A DNA stretch of 64,000 bases from Robinsoniella peoriensis (GCF_042680125.1 NZ_JBHTNY010000041.1), one strand, 5' to 3'. Shown: positions 34,535-46,500, counted from the first letter of the stretch. Made by a program: numbers and translations. The notes: generated from the letters alone by a model not told the origin.

Positions 34535-35224
34535 ATGAAAATAAATAGAAGAGATAAAGATATCAATTTTTATGTCAGTTTGCATGAGAATGAAAATCCG
34601 GATAAATTTAAAGCACGCCGTTCCAGTAATGCAGTATTTCTCGTTTGTGCATTAATGCTGGGAAGCGTTTTGATCGTATATGCAATGGCGTGGAATCAAA
34701 ACCTGATGGTAGAACGCGATATTACAGCATCTAAAGCGTACATACAGGATGAAAATAACGTCAAACAGTATAATGAAAAACTGGCAATAAAAGCAAAAAC
34801 AAAAAAAATAGAAGATTATAATAATGCTTCTTCACAATATTTGAAGCAGTTAGAAGACAGTGCCCGGTTCTCAAGTAAATGGGTGGATTTTTTTACTGCA
34901 GAAATGGATAAGGCAATTGGAAATGGCAGTGAAATTACGAATTATAATTATGGAGGTAATTCCTTAACGTTAAATTGCTCTGCTGATGATGAGAAAAAGC
35001 CTAAGCTTTTTGCCCAGCATTTAAGTGAATTGAAGAAAAAGGACGGAACACAGATGTTCTCGGATGTGCAGTACACAGGGTTTAAAAATCAGACTAATGT
35101 CTTTGGCGATATGGTTTATATTTATGATTTAAAAATAACGCTTTGGCAAGTGGATACTGAGACAGCAGAAGAATCTGAACCAGCAGTTGCTGAAACACAA
35201 GTTCAATCTGAAACGGTACAATAA
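34535..35224 (+). CDS. pilN: PilN-like T4P alignment protein
   Basis: The N-terminus KINRRDKDINFYVSL is the PilN-type motif that docks on PilM. One membrane segment follows (NAVFLVCALMLGSVLIVYAMAW, about residues 29-50, read in two parts), then a coiled-coil stretch to about 110. An extracytoplasmic domain comes next, and the tail is Glu/Thr/Gln-rich. The length of 229 residues and the gene order pilM-N-O support the call over sequence similarity, which is weak. Translation probably depends on the structured leader, since no close ribosome site is seen. Confidence 0.72.
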   Translation: MKINRRDKDINFYVSLHENENPDKFKARRSSNAVFLVCALMLGSVLIVYAMAWNQNLMVERDITASKAYIQDENNVKQYNEKLAIKAKTKKIEDYNNASSQYLKQLEDSARFSSKWVDFFTAEMDKAIGNGSEITNYNYGGNSLTLNCSADDEKKPKLFAQHLSELKKKDGTQMFSDVQYTGFKNQTNVFGDMVYIYDLKITLWQVDTETAEESEPAVAETQVQSETVQ

Positions 35225-35241
35225 AGAAAGGGGGTTAAATA

Positions 35242-35913
35242 TTGAGTTTTTCTATTACGGAGAGTCAAAAAAAGCTTATCATGCTGCTGTTTACGATTAT
35301 GTTCAGTGCTTTGATTATCACAATGGGTGTTCAGTCCGTCTATGACAAAATTAAATTAAATAAAGAAGAGCTGGAGACCTTAAAGATCCAGGAAGACGGA
35401 ATCCGCAGCGTAATTGAAGATGTTACGATAGAACCCAATTATGAAAAGATCAAAAAAGACAGTAAAATGACCTTTGAACAAAATTATAAAAGCTTTAAGG
35501 CTAATGAAAAAATCGAAGAAATTGTTACCAGCCTGGGATTGAAACTGAATTCCATAAATATATCTCCTTATACAGAAGTCGATGCTGTTACCTATGAAAG
35601 CAGTATTGTACAGCCAAAGAATGCTAAGGACTATACAAAGATGCAGGCGGATATGGGAGGAGAATTAATTAATCTTTTTCTCGTTTCACAAATATCTATA
35701 TCATTGGATGTAAACGATTCCCAGTGTCTGCAGGTAATTAATGCTATTAATAATATACCACCGGAAGGATTAGGAGAAAAAAATAAAGAGCGCTACTGTC
35801 TTCAGATACCTACTGTCGAATTTGAACCTCAGGGGGAAACAGTCAGAGAAGTGTCATTGCAGGTAAATATGTATGGGATGACACCGCCGCCGATAGAGGA
35901 GGAAAAACAGTAA
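35242..35913 (+). CDS. pilO: PilO-like T4P alignment protein
   Basis: TTG start preceded by AAAGGGGGT. It has one N-terminal membrane segment (KLIMLLFTIMFSALIITMGV), a coiled coil (LNKEELETLKIQEDGIRSVIEDV), and a ferredoxin-like periplasm-side domain ending in VQVNMYG-type strands. The Pro-rich end is TPPPIEEEKQ. Position and topology indicate PilO, which pairs with PilN. The stop codon overlaps the pilD start by one base (TAATG). Confidence 0.72.
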   Translation: MSFSITESQKKLIMLLFTIMFSALIITMGVQSVYDKIKLNKEELETLKIQEDGIRSVIEDVTIEPNYEKIKKDSKMTFEQNYKSFKANEKIEEIVTSLGLKLNSINISPYTEVDAVTYESSIVQPKNAKDYTKMQADMGGELINLFLVSQISISLDVNDSQCLQVINAINNIPPEGLGEKNKERYCLQIPTVEFEPQGETVREVSLQVNMYGMTPPPIEEEKQ

Positions 35914-36668
35914 TGGATTTGAATTATATCATTGCATATGCAGTTATAGCAGGAATTATCGTCGGCAGTTTCTTAAATGTATGTATATACAGAATTCCAA
36001 GAGAAATTTCAGTTAATGGAAATCATGGAAGGTCCATGTGTACTTATTGTAAAAAGACACTAAAATGGTATGATCTGGTACCGGTAATCAGCTATTGTGT
36101 TCTAGGCGGAAAATGCAGATTTTGCAAAAAGCATATTTCCCTTCGTTATCCGGTTATTGAACTTTTAAATGGCGTTCTGTGGGGAGCGGCTGCATATATT
36201 TGGGGAAAGAGTTTAAATACAGTTCTATACTGTATTTTCTTTTCTGTATTGATTGTAATCTGTATGATTGACTGGGATACGATGGAGATTCCATACAGGT
36301 TTGAAATCATCATTATTGGATTAGGTATAGCTTCCGTTTTTATAAATGGAACAGATAACATTTGGGATAAAGTAATTGGTATATTTGCAATCAGTGTGCC
36401 CATGATTCTCATCACTCTGTTATGCGGAGGGTTTGGAGGAGGAGATATCCAGCTAATGGCTGTTGCCGGATTCTTGCTTGGGTGGAAGGCAAATATTGTT
36501 GCTATGATGGCAGCAGTAATTATCGCTGGAATCTATGGAATTATGATACTCATTCATAAGAAAAAAAGAAAATTGAAGATGCCGTTTGGACCTTTTCTTT
36601 CTTTTGGCCTGATAATAGCCTCGATCTGGGGAAATATGATTTTTGACTGGTATCTGGGATTATATTAA
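35913..36668 (+). CDS. pilD: prepilin peptidase / methylase (A24A family)
   Basis: PilD cleaves prepilin leaders after Gly and methylates the new N-terminus. The sequence has the methylase-side zinc cysteines CTYC and CRFC (about residues 43-46 and 69-72). The two catalytic Asp motifs are MIDWDTMEIP and GFGGGDIQLM, among seven to eight membrane segments. The start GSFLNVCIYRIP is typical. It is the only prepilin peptidase gene in the window. It should process the PilA, minor pilin and giant prepilin leaders, all ending in Gly. Confidence 0.95.
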   Translation: MDLNYIIAYAVIAGIIVGSFLNVCIYRIPREISVNGNHGRSMCTYCKKTLKWYDLVPVISYCVLGGKCRFCKKHISLRYPVIELLNGVLWGAAAYIWGKSLNTVLYCIFFSVLIVICMIDWDTMEIPYRFEIIIIGLGIASVFINGTDNIWDKVIGIFAISVPMILITLLCGGFGGGDIQLMAVAGFLLGWKANIVAMMAAVIIAGIYGIMILIHKKKRKLKMPFGPFLSFGLIIASIWGNMIFDWYLGLY

Positions 36669-36680
36669 GGGGAGGTAACG

Positions 36681-38378
36681 ATGGAAAAAGAACAAAATCA
36701 AAGTTTGGAAATGATTCTGGTTAAAATGGGTCTTCTAAATGAAGAGGGACTGCTGAAAGCTGCTGAGGCAAAAAAAGCTTACCCGAAGAAGATGCTGAGT
36801 ACTATTTTACTGGAAAAAAATATAATATCTGAGTTTGATTATATACGGGCTATGGGTGTTAAATATAATCTTCCGCTGGTTAATCTTGCAGCCCAGAAAA
36901 TATCTCCTGTCATACTGCGGTATATTTCGGAAGAAGATGCCAAAAAGAATGTAATTATTCCTGTACATGAAACAGAATATATGCTGCATGTTGCTACCGA
37001 CAATCCTTTTAAGCAGGTATTATTTGAAAAACTCAGTCAGTTATGCGGTAAACAGGTTTCTGTGCTCCTGGCCACTAAGAACGATATTGAAGAAGCTATC
37101 CGGCAAAATTATATACAACAAAGTGTTAATAATATAATGGCACAGATTGAGGATGAGTTTGGAAAAGGAGAAGAAGAACAGGAAGAAATCTTTGCATTTG
37201 ATGACGAAAGCCTCCAGAATGATTCTATTGTAAAGGCGGTAGGAGTTATTCTGGAACAGGGATATCAGAGAAAAGCAAGCGACATCCATATTGAGCCTGT
37301 AGAAAATCATGTAACTGTAAGGCTCAGGATAGATGGAGAACTAATAGAGACGATGTCTTTTGCCAAAACAGCTTTTGGGCATCTGTTGAGCCGCTTTAAG
37401 GTGCTAGGGGGATTAGACATTGCAGAAAAAAGACTGCCCCAGGATGGTAGAATGAATGTGCTTTTAGATGGAGAAAAAGTAAACATGAGAATTTCCACTC
37501 TCCCGACGATATTCGGGGAGAAGATTGTTATTCGAATTCTGGGGACCAGTAACCCTGAGGATATTCTCGGAATAGAGGATCTTCATATGGGTCAGAATCA
37601 GAAAAAGTTTGAAAAGGGACTGAGTGCGCCGAATGGGATTGTGCTGATTACAGGACCTACCGGAAGTGGTAAGACCACAACCGTATATGCAGCTTTGAAA
37701 ATGCTGGCAAAACCTACTATTAATGTAATTACGGTAGAAGATCCTGTGGAAAAAATATTACCGAAAATTAATCAGGTGCAGGTAAATATAAAAAGCGGTC
37801 TTACGTTTGCAGCCGGACTGAGATCAATACTAAGGCAGGATCCGGATATTGTAATGATAGGTGAAATCAGAGATGCAGAGACTGCCGAGATAGGAGCACG
37901 TGCGGCGATAACCGGTCACCTGGTTATTGCAACCATGCATACAAATGATGCGGCATCGGCATTTATGCGTTTAATAGATATGGGGGTGGAGCCATATATG
38001 GTTGCATCCTCAATTGCCTGTGTTGTGGCGCAGAGACTGGTAAAAAAAATCTGTAAATACTGTAAAGAAGAGTATTCTCCTGAACCAGAGGAGTTGGAGG
38101 AATGGGAAGGAGAGAAACCTGAAAAATTACACCATGGAAGAGGATGTCCAATGTGTAATAATACTGGCTATCTTGGCAGAATGGCAGTCTATGAAATCAT
38201 AGAAATAGATAATAAGGTAAAAAGGTTTGTTGTACAAAAGGCAGAGAGTAATGTCATAAAAGAATACCTGAAGGAGGAAAAGGGATTTCTGGATCTGGGA
38301 TTACATATGCAGGAGCTGGTGAACCAGGGCGTTACAACTACTCAGGAAATGAAAAAAATAAAAACATCATTAGACTAA
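36681..38378 (+). CDS. pilB: T4P extension ATPase PilB
   Basis: 565 residues. It has Walker A GPTGSGKTTTVYAAL (near 325), an Asp box, Walker B PDIVMIGEIRDAETAEI, and the His-box THMTNDA-like ATMHTNDAASAF. A tetra-cysteine zinc site (CKYC and CPMC) near 455-490 marks GspE/PilB. The N-terminal MshEN-like part (LEMILVKMGLLNEEGLLKAA) lacks the RLG start of the c-di-GMP-binding form, so direct nucleotide control is doubtful. AGGGGAGGTAACG precedes the ATG. It drives pilus extension with PilC. Confidence 0.95.
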   Translation: MEKEQNQSLEMILVKMGLLNEEGLLKAAEAKKAYPKKMLSTILLEKNIISEFDYIRAMGVKYNLPLVNLAAQKISPVILRYISEEDAKKNVIIPVHETEYMLHVATDNPFKQVLFEKLSQLCGKQVSVLLATKNDIEEAIRQNYIQQSVNNIMAQIEDEFGKGEEEQEEIFAFDDESLQNDSIVKAVGVILEQGYQRKASDIHIEPVENHVTVRLRIDGELIETMSFAKTAFGHLLSRFKVLGGLDIAEKRLPQDGRMNVLLDGEKVNMRISTLPTIFGEKIVIRILGTSNPEDILGIEDLHMGQNQKKFEKGLSAPNGIVLITGPTGSGKTTTVYAALKMLAKPTINVITVEDPVEKILPKINQVQVNIKSGLTFAAGLRSILRQDPDIVMIGEIRDAETAEIGARAAITGHLVIATMHTNDAASAFMRLIDMGVEPYMVASSIACVVAQRLVKKICKYCKEEYSPEPEELEEWEGEKPEKLHHGRGCPMCNNTGYLGRMAVYEIIEIDNKVKRFVVQKAESNVIKEYLKEEKGFLDLGLHMQELVNQGVTTTQEMKKIKTSLD

Positions 38379-38392
38379 AAGGGGTTGGAATC

Positions 38393-39475
38393 ATGGGTAA
38401 CGAAATTGAAAAAAGGCAGATAATAGATATTCTTTTGGAGACCTGCAGGGAATGGAAGGTATCTGACCTGCATTTTACAAAAGGACTTCCGCCTATTATG
38501 AGAATTCATGGGAGTTTGGAGAAAATGAAAGAAGTGGGTATTCTGAATGAAAATCAGATACGTGCTTTGGCTGATTCTATGCTGGTTCAGGTAAAAAAAA
38601 GATATGTATTTGGACAGGATGTGGACTTTTGTTATGTTTCAGCTGACGGTAACCGGAATCGTGTCAATATTTACACACAGTATGGGAGTCCTGGTATAGC
38701 AATACGTTTGCTAAATGATACGATTCCCACAATTGATGAACTGCATCTTCCTGAGCTGTTTAAAAAGCTGGCAATGTTCCCGAGAGGGCTGCTTTTGGTT
38801 ACAGGACCCACCGGGAGCGGTAAATCCACTACACTGGCATCTATGATTAATTATATTAACATGAATAAACAATGCCATATTTTGACATTTGAGGATCCTA
38901 TAGAGTATAAACATGAGCACAAGAGGTCTATGGTTAATCAAAGAGAGGTAGGAAGGGATGTGGAGTCTTTTGCAGGTGCATTGAAAAGTGCCCTTCGAGA
39001 AGATCCTGATGTCATACAGGTAGGAGAAATGCGAGACCTCGAAACTACATCATCAGCCATAACTGCCGCAGAAACAGGGCATTATGTATTGTCTACTTTA
39101 CATACAACCGGCGCTGCCAGTACGCTTAGCCGTATCATAGACCAATACCCTGCAAGCCAGCAAGACGAAATACGGATACTTTTAGCACAGGTTTTATGTG
39201 GTGTTATTACTCAGACTTTGATTCCGAAAGCGGATGGGACAGGCAGGGTGGCAGCATTTGAGATTTTGCTGTGTAATGATGCAGTTTCTAATATGATAAG
39301 GGAAAATAAATGCCATCAGATTGCATCAGTGCTTCAAACGGGTCAAAAAGTAGGGATGCAGTCATTGGATTACCATATTGCGAAACTGATACAGGCTAAT
39401 ATTATAACTTATGATGCAGGTATTGAAAGGTGTGTTGATAAGCAAATGGTGAATAAATACTTGGTTAATAAGTAA
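38393..39475 (+). CDS. pilT: T4P retraction ATPase PilT
   Basis: 360 residues. Walker A is GPTGSGKSTTLASMI (about 140-154). The Asp box is HILTFEDPIEYKHEHKRSMV, Walker B is DPDVIQVGEMRDLETT, and the His box is STLHTTGAASTLSRIIDQYP. The PilT-type end carries GRVAAFEILL. No zinc cysteines are present, as expected for PilT. Its presence means pili here can retract, so any cargo on the pilus can be pulled to the cell. It is the last gene before a 287-base gap and pilA. Confidence 0.95.
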   Translation: MGNEIEKRQIIDILLETCREWKVSDLHFTKGLPPIMRIHGSLEKMKEVGILNENQIRALADSMLVQVKKRYVFGQDVDFCYVSADGNRNRVNIYTQYGSPGIAIRLLNDTIPTIDELHLPELFKKLAMFPRGLLLVTGPTGSGKSTTLASMINYINMNKQCHILTFEDPIEYKHEHKRSMVNQREVGRDVESFAGALKSALREDPDVIQVGEMRDLETTSSAITAAETGHYVLSTLHTTGAASTLSRIIDQYPASQQDEIRILLAQVLCGVITQTLIPKADGTGRVAAFEILLCNDAVSNMIRENKCHQIASVLQTGQKVGMQSLDYHIAKLIQANIITYDAGIERCVDKQMVNKYLVNK

Positions 39476-39762
39476 AAAAGCAGCCATTTTTGACATGTGA
39501 AATGATGAAGTGTTCGTTTTATGTCGAAAAAACAGCTTTTTAATACATGACAAACAAATATATAACGGTTAAAGAGCATTTGAATACAAAAATGATAAAA
39601 AAATGGTTTTTTTTGCTATTTTATATATGTAGCTGACAGTAATCATTTTACTGAAGCAAGAGATGTATCTGAAGAAGTATGACGGAGGGAGGAAAGGAAA
39701 AATAAAGAATTGCAGGTACAAATAATTATAAAAAAATAGTAAAAAACGGAGGAAATATTAAT
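39476..39762. other. gap between pilT and pilA
   Basis: A weak terminator-like pair (AAAAAAGC 39474-39481 with GCTTTTT 39535-39541) follows pilT. The rest is very AT-rich with long A and T runs. The pilA ribosome site ACGGAGGAAAT lies at the end. A separate promoter for pilA is likely, but no convincing -35/-10 pair stands out. Confidence 0.4.
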
Positions 39763-40353
39763 ATGCAAAAATTAAGAGAAAAATTGAAAAACAAAAAGGG
39801 TTTCACGTTGGTTGAAATGATCGTAGTATTAGCAATTATCGGTATTTTGATTGCTTTGGTCGCACCAAATATGGCAAGAATTATTAAAGATGGGCAGGAA
39901 ACATCCGATGCTGCTAAAGCAAAGACAGCATTAACTGCAGCACAGGCTTATGCTACACGTCAGGTGGCAGCAGGACGTTCAGCTACTCCAGCTGCAGGAT
40001 CTGGTGTAGGAACTGCTACTCCTGCAACTGCATTTGTAATCGAATTAACAGATGACAAGATGAAAGCGGCTTATACTGTAACTCCTGCTGGTGGTGGTAC
40101 AGCAACAGCTTCAACTGATGAGTTTATGAGCCAATCAGGTGATGCATATTTGAACACAAATGTGGTAAGTGGAGACGATAAGTTATATGCATATATCAGT
40201 AATGAAGGCGCAGTTATGGGAATGGTATATGTAAATGGAACAAGAGTTAAAGCTGTTGCTGGTTTTGCTCCAACAGGGGTAACTGCAGACAACTTTGATT
40301 CAGCAACATTAAAGGATAAGACATTTAATCCTGCTAATGGTGTTATTTCTTAA
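39763..40353 (+). CDS. pilA: major T4 pilin PilA
   Basis: The leader MQKLREKLKNKKG is followed by FTLVEMIVVLAIIGILIALV and a long N-terminal helix (APNMARIIKDGQETSDAAKAKTALTAAQAYATRQ), with Glu at mature position 5. An Ala/Thr/Pro/Gly-rich linker (about 70-90) and a beta-rich head without cysteines follow. The size of 196 residues fits a major pilin. A strong ribosome site and its isolated position suggest high expression. Two tandem hairpins follow the stop, then the giant prepilin gene, so the two may share one transcript at different levels. Confidence 0.92.
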   Translation: MQKLREKLKNKKGFTLVEMIVVLAIIGILIALVAPNMARIIKDGQETSDAAKAKTALTAAQAYATRQVAAGRSATPAAGSGVGTATPATAFVIELTDDKMKAAYTVTPAGGGTATASTDEFMSQSGDAYLNTNVVSGDDKLYAYISNEGAVMGMVYVNGTRVKAVAGFAPTGVTADNFDSATLKDKTFNPANGVIS

Positions 40354-40388
40354 ATACATTCTGATAACGTTAGATAATATTAAATTTG

Positions 40389-40509
40389 GCAAATATCTTC
40401 TGATAATATAAATTAGAAGATATTTGCTGGCTTTAAATGAATGCTTCGCAAATCTTCCCCTTTCTCCCTGTACAACGGGGAGGGCGGAGCATTCATTTAA
40501 AGCCAGCAA
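40389..40509 (+). promoter_or_regulatory. two overlapping hairpins between pilA and the giant prepilin gene
   Basis: Hairpin 1 has perfect 13-base arms, GCAAATATCTTCT (40389-40401) and AGAAGATATTTGC (40415-40427). Hairpin 2 has perfect 22-base arms at 40424-40445 and 40488-40509, with a GC-rich inner stem. The arms overlap by four bases, so the two compete at their border. Neither is followed by a T-run. They could act as RNA-processing or stabilising sites separating a very abundant pilA mRNA from the giant mRNA. Confidence 0.6.
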
Positions 40510-40595
40510 CTCAAGTGTAACAAAATGGCATGTGACAGAAATTATCAGCATCTAAAAAATGCAGCGCTGACTGCTTTGAAAGGAGGTGACTGTAT

Positions 40596-43500
40596 ATGAT
40601 GCCATTTATGCACAGGTACAAGAAAAGGGTTAAAAATAAAAAAGGCTTTACAATTACTGAATTAGCTGTAGTTTTAGGTGTGCTTAGTATATTGATTGGT
40701 ATAGTTGCATTTAATGCAGTGAGAATCGCTAATCAGGCATACATGGCAAGGGCAGATGATACTGCTCAGGTAATTTATATGGCGATGCAGTCTTCGCTGA
40801 CAGATCTGAAAGTTCAGGGCAAGTTTGATGAGGAGTTTTCGGATGCAAACCGGGGAACGGAATTCTTTGATGTTCCCGAGGAGGCGATTAAGGGAGGTAC
40901 TGTGGATGGAGTTGATTATCCCGGCGTGACATTTCCTGGAGTTGCCGAAGGCAGTGCAGATGAAACTGCTAAAAAGCAAGAACTGATCGATTCAAAAAAT
41001 TTAGTTTACATGGAATTGAGCAAAGATGACTCGGATGAATCTGCTTTGCTTTACCGTCTGTTAGAACCTTATATCAGTGATAAGAGTATTCTCGATTACA
41101 GCATTCTGGTAGAAGTTAATCTAAATAATAAAACGGTTCGTTGCGCATTTTATTCAGAACGTACAGATAGCTTATCTTATAATGAAACAAGTTTAAGCGA
41201 AAGTGTATTAAAGAGTAAAGAAAATGTGCTTCTGAGGGACCGGGGTGCCCTGGAAGATAAAAGACAGGGCTACTATGGCGCTCAGGGGATTGGAGAACCG
41301 GAAAATTTAGGACTTTTGGAGAATGCATATGTAAAAGTTAATAATGATGATATGCTTACTATTGAGTGGGGTGAAATCGGTCCGGAAAATGATGCAGGTG
41401 GAGTAACGGATGATAAGAGGAAAAAATTCACCAAAATGACTTATGATATATCCATTGTAAATGCTGTGGATACGTCGAAGGTCTATTATAAGATAAAAGA
41501 CGTTACCGCATATAACAGCGGAGATGGTTATATAACGCCAGGAAGTACTGTGACAACAGGAGCATCCGGCGATGTCCGTGGTCCAATGCCGGTTTATGAT
41601 CTGTATTCTTATGATAAAAATAAAGGCGTGAATAACGCTCTGAAAACGAATTTAATGGTTCCTTTTTATACGGAAGAACTCCAGGGTGATGGAACAATGA
41701 AGAGCTATGACGGCTCTGATGAGACCAGTACCTTTAAGCACCGGCTGTCATACTATGTACCTGCGGATAAAGCAGGGAAGAAACAATATGGAGTGTTCCG
41801 GCTTGTTCTCGACAGTATAACAGATGACAGTGATGATAAATTATCGGTCAATAAAAAATATCCCTCAATACCATGGAATGAAAACTTTAAAGTCATAGTA
41901 GAAGGAAAGTATAAAGGTGAAGGATTTACCGGATCCATGAGTGTTTCATCCGGAGAAGAAAATGCCTATACGGAAGCAAAGACGGTCAATCCCGCAGAAA
42001 ACATCTATATCACAGGTGTACGCGGCGGTACGGTTTTTGAAGAAGCAATGGCATATCTGGAAAATCGTAACAAAACATCGTTATCTAACATGTGGTACGG
42101 TTTAGGGTATGCACGACATCTGAGCAATCTTCGGTACATACTGAATTACAAATCAGATCCGACAGCCCCGGATTATAAACCAAATAAAGATGGCAATTTC
42201 CAGAACTTTATGCTAAATGATGACATTGACTGGAGTTTACAGAAGCTTGGAAGAGAAGAGGTTATACAGCCCGGAGGTGGTAACAAAGTATATCACCGGC
42301 TGGTAGTGTCAAATGCGTCAGGTAATGATCTGACTACAACAGATGTCTCAAAACTGCGGATTTTACAGCCGATATCGGCAAATGAACATGATGCGTTAGA
42401 GCCAGACAGAACAAGAGGGTTTGAAGGATCATTTACTTCCACGGTTAAAAAAGATACTGCAGGGAAGATCGAATACCAGAAGAAGGCAGATGGAAATTAT
42501 CTTGAGATTGAAGTTTTGGATTCGCTGGGTGTGAAGAAAAAGGAAAAAATTCCTGTTTATCACAACTATAAATTATCAAACTTAAAAATAAGTAATACAT
42601 ATACAGATCCGGATAATCCGGCTGATACAGCAAAGGAAAACAGAGTAGGTCTTTTTGAAATAGTTGGACAAAATGCATCTGTTAAGAATTTTACCATTGA
42701 AGGCATCACGGCTAAGGGAAATGATTATGTAGGCAGTGTTGCCGGCGAGTTTCAGGGATTTGGAAAGAATATTACACTCCTGAAAAACGAGAAAAATAAT
42801 TATCACACGAAAATGGTAGAATCGGCAAGCGGAGAAAAAAGTGAAGAACGACTGAAGGATAGCAGTGGAAATGAAATTGTTCTAAAACCTTACGCATATG
42901 GAGCAGCGGATCCTGGATTTAACGGCAATACCATAAAAGCAACAGGTAATTATGCCGGGGGAATTGCAGGCATGCTTGCAATAGGAATTGAGGACACAGT
43001 TCCCGGTGATGCAAAATCAGGAATGCTGGTAGACACTGCAAACGGAACCCGTTTTATAAGTCTGTATGACGGTAAGATTAACGAAGTGAATCAAACCCAG
43101 AATCCTGCTCTTGGAAATGCCAGCCGAAAAGATTTGAATGGTATATCCGTAAAGGCAGATAACAATGCCGGAGGAATCGCCGGTGTTGCAGACAAAAAGA
43201 CAGTCATAACGAAAGCGGTTAACACCGGAGAAGTTACAGCTAAGCAGTATAATGCCGGAGGAATCGCCGGAAGTATAGAAGAAGGAAGCACTTTTTCTGG
43301 ACTTGATAAAGCAGCGGGTTCAACCAATGAGCAATATGTTATCCGGGATTACGAATATGTTACAAGTGCCGGGACGACTGCGGTGAAGACTTACAAAAGT
43401 GAATATTCCAATTATGGAATTATTCAGGCTGAAATAAATGCCGGAGGAATTACAGGTTCTGCAGAAGGACCGTTGAATCCAAAACCGCATTATGATGTAG

Positions 43501-46500
43501 TAATCGAAAATACAGCAAATGCCGGTCCGGTGCTGGCAACAGACAGTTATGCCGGAGGAATTGCAGGACAGATACAAGGTTATCAGGTATCCCTGCAGAA
43601 TATAGTAAATAAGGCCGATGTGGCTGCTGTTGGTTTGACAGCGACTGGTGTAGCAGGAATAAAAGGTTATGCCGGAGGTATTACAGCTGCCGCAGGAAAT
43701 GAGTTTTTAATAAGCGGAGCTGTAAATCTGAGAACGGAAACAGGAAAGATCATTGAAGATATTAAAATCGGAACAGTGCCTGTTATGAAACCTGGTATTT
43801 CAGCGGTATCGTATGCCGGAGGAATTATAGGATTGGCAGATGATCAGGTGGAAATATCAAACCTTTCATTACCTTACAATATTGGAAACCTGACGGCAAA
43901 TGCCATAATTCAGGTCAGCAACAGTGCGAATGTAACAACTCAGGGCGGTTATGCCGGAGGAATCGCCGGTGCTTTGACAAAAGATGTAAAACTTAATGTG
44001 GGGACTACTCAGGTGCAGGAAAAACCGGTCTATAATGAAGGAACGGTTAGTGCCGGAGGCAGTTATGCCGGAGGAATCACAGGTGTGGCAGCCGGAAAAG
44101 TTGAGATTCAAAATGTGGAGAACCGTTATAATACGGTGACCACACCTAAGATTGAAGCTGCCGGCAGTTATGCCGGAGGAATCGCAGGCAGTGTCACTTC
44201 CGAAGCAGATGCAGGTTTGTTCCCAGGGAACACCGAATCAACAGATACCGAAGTAAAGATTCTAGTCTTAAAAAATCTGCCGAGTATTTCGGTAGATCCT
44301 ATAACAGATGAAATAGATCCTGTTCTGGGGTATTACACAAATACAATGCCGGTTAGCACAACCGGTACAACCGGCAATAATGCCGGAGGTATTGCAGGAA
44401 AACTAAATACCACAGAAGAAATCCGAAATGTATTTAATGCCGGAGCTATATCCGCATCACAGGCAAATGCAGGTGGAATAGCCGGTTATATTAATTCAGC
44501 AGCAAAGATTACATATGATGATGATTTAATTGAAGCCAGAATGAATCATACCAACTCCATGGCCACAAATGAAGGATCAGTAAAGGCATCTAGAAATGCC
44601 GGAGGAATCGCAGGAAATATTTCAGATGGGAATGCAGTTATTCATAATGCATTTAACCGGGGAAATATTACAGCAACTAGTGAAGATGCCGGAGGAATTG
44701 CAGGACTGATTCAGGTGAGGCAGCCAGGGGGGGCCACTGCGCAGCAGGACAAATTTATTCTGGCATACAGCCAGAATATCTTAGATCATGTTGTGATACC
44801 TGCAGACGCGGGCAAAGGAATTTTTTATACAAACAGCGGCTCAGTTCAGGCAGCAAATAATGCCGGAGGAATTATTGGAGACTCACATACAGATGTGAAG
44901 AATGTGTTTAACCGCGGAGCGGTAACAGCACGAAACGGAGATAATGCCGGAGGAATAGTCGGCAATATGAACAAAGACTCTGATACTGATGCAATGGTTA
45001 TTGCAAATGATGAAGGGATCGCGAAAAGAATTATTTCACATATAACTACCGGGGTTACGCCTATATATAATAATGCAGGTACGATTCAGTCTATTGGGAA
45101 AAATGCAGGCGGAGTTGCCGGTCATGGTGAAAATACCGATATTATAAATATGTTCAACCAGGGGGCAGTAACTGCCAACAACAACAGTAACGCCGGTGGA
45201 ATCGCGGGAAGTATTGCAAAAGGTAATATCAACCACGATAGATCCGTAGCCACGGAAGTGTTTGCAGGTATGATCTACAGCAACCAGGGAAATGTCACAG
45301 CAGGTGTTAATAATGCCGGCGGTGTGATCGGAACTGGTGTGGATGTTAATATCAGTAATGTATTTAACAGGGGCAAGGTAACAGCGTCAACTGGCAGTAA
45401 CGCTGGTGGAATTGCCGGAGATCTTCAGGGAAATGCGCAAACTGTTGTGATAAGTATAGATGGCAATATTGCATCCAATATGATCGCAAACAGTATGTAT
45501 ACAAATCTGGGAGATGTTAAGGCAAGGGTCAGCAATGCCGGAGGTGTGATTGGTACCGGTGCAGATATTCATATAACAAATGTATTTAACAGAGGTGCAG
45601 TTACAGCCGAAATCGGAGATAATGCCGGAGGAATCGCCGGTAACTTACAGGCGAATACACAAGATGCTGCTGTCAGCAGTGAAGCAGCGATTGCATTGGA
45701 CATGGTTGCTAACAAGATGTATACCAACCAGGGTAATGTAATAGCCGGTGGCAGTAATGCCGGTGGAATCACAGGCAGGGCTACAAATGTTGTTTCCATT
45801 ACAGATACTTATAACAGTGGTACTGTGACAGCAACAAACAATAGCAATGCCGGAGGTATTGCAGGGCAGGTGATTGGGGAAATACATATCGAAAGCAGAG
45901 AAGCTACGGCTAAGAAATCTGTGGAAGAAAAAGTATGTACCAATCAGGGAATTGTAACTGCTTCTAGGAATAACGCCGGAGGAATTGTCGGAAGTGCCGA
46001 AGGAAATGTAACGATAAAGGATGTATTTAACCGTGGAACTGTAAATGCACGATACGGAAATAACGCCGGAGGTGTGGCAGGATTCTTGAGCGGAAAAGGT
46101 ACCATTGAGCACAGTAAGAACGTCGTGATCGATGGAACTCATAATGTAATTAATGATTACTTCATGACCAACCAGGCAAGCGTCACCGCAGGCGGAGACA
46201 ATGCCGGAGGAATTGCAGGTAAGGTAGTTGGCGTTGGTTCAGCAGATGCAGACAGAGCGATCATAAAAGATGTCTACAGTGGAATTTCAACAGCGGCTGG
46301 AGCATTGCCGCTGACAGTAAATGCCAGAAGCAATGCAGGCGGTATGGTAGGAAGACTGATCGATACTGATATCACAAATGAAGTCAGCGTAGATACAGCA
46401 ATCAATAAAGGAATTTACACAAATAACTCAACTGTAACTGCAGCACGCAGCAATGCCGGAGGAATTGTCGGCAATGCGGATGGCAGGGACAGGGCAGATG

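Noticed and set aside
40424..40509. MITE or insertion-sequence ends suggested by the perfect 22-base inverted repeat
   Set aside because: No flanking target duplication is seen and the interior is only about 40 bases, itself a hairpin. An RNA structure is the simpler reading.
45645..46142. Long minus-strand open frames within the giant prepilin gene, of which this is one example
   Set aside because: They mirror the repeated NAGGIAG codons in another frame and have no ribosome sites. They are by-products of the coding repeats.
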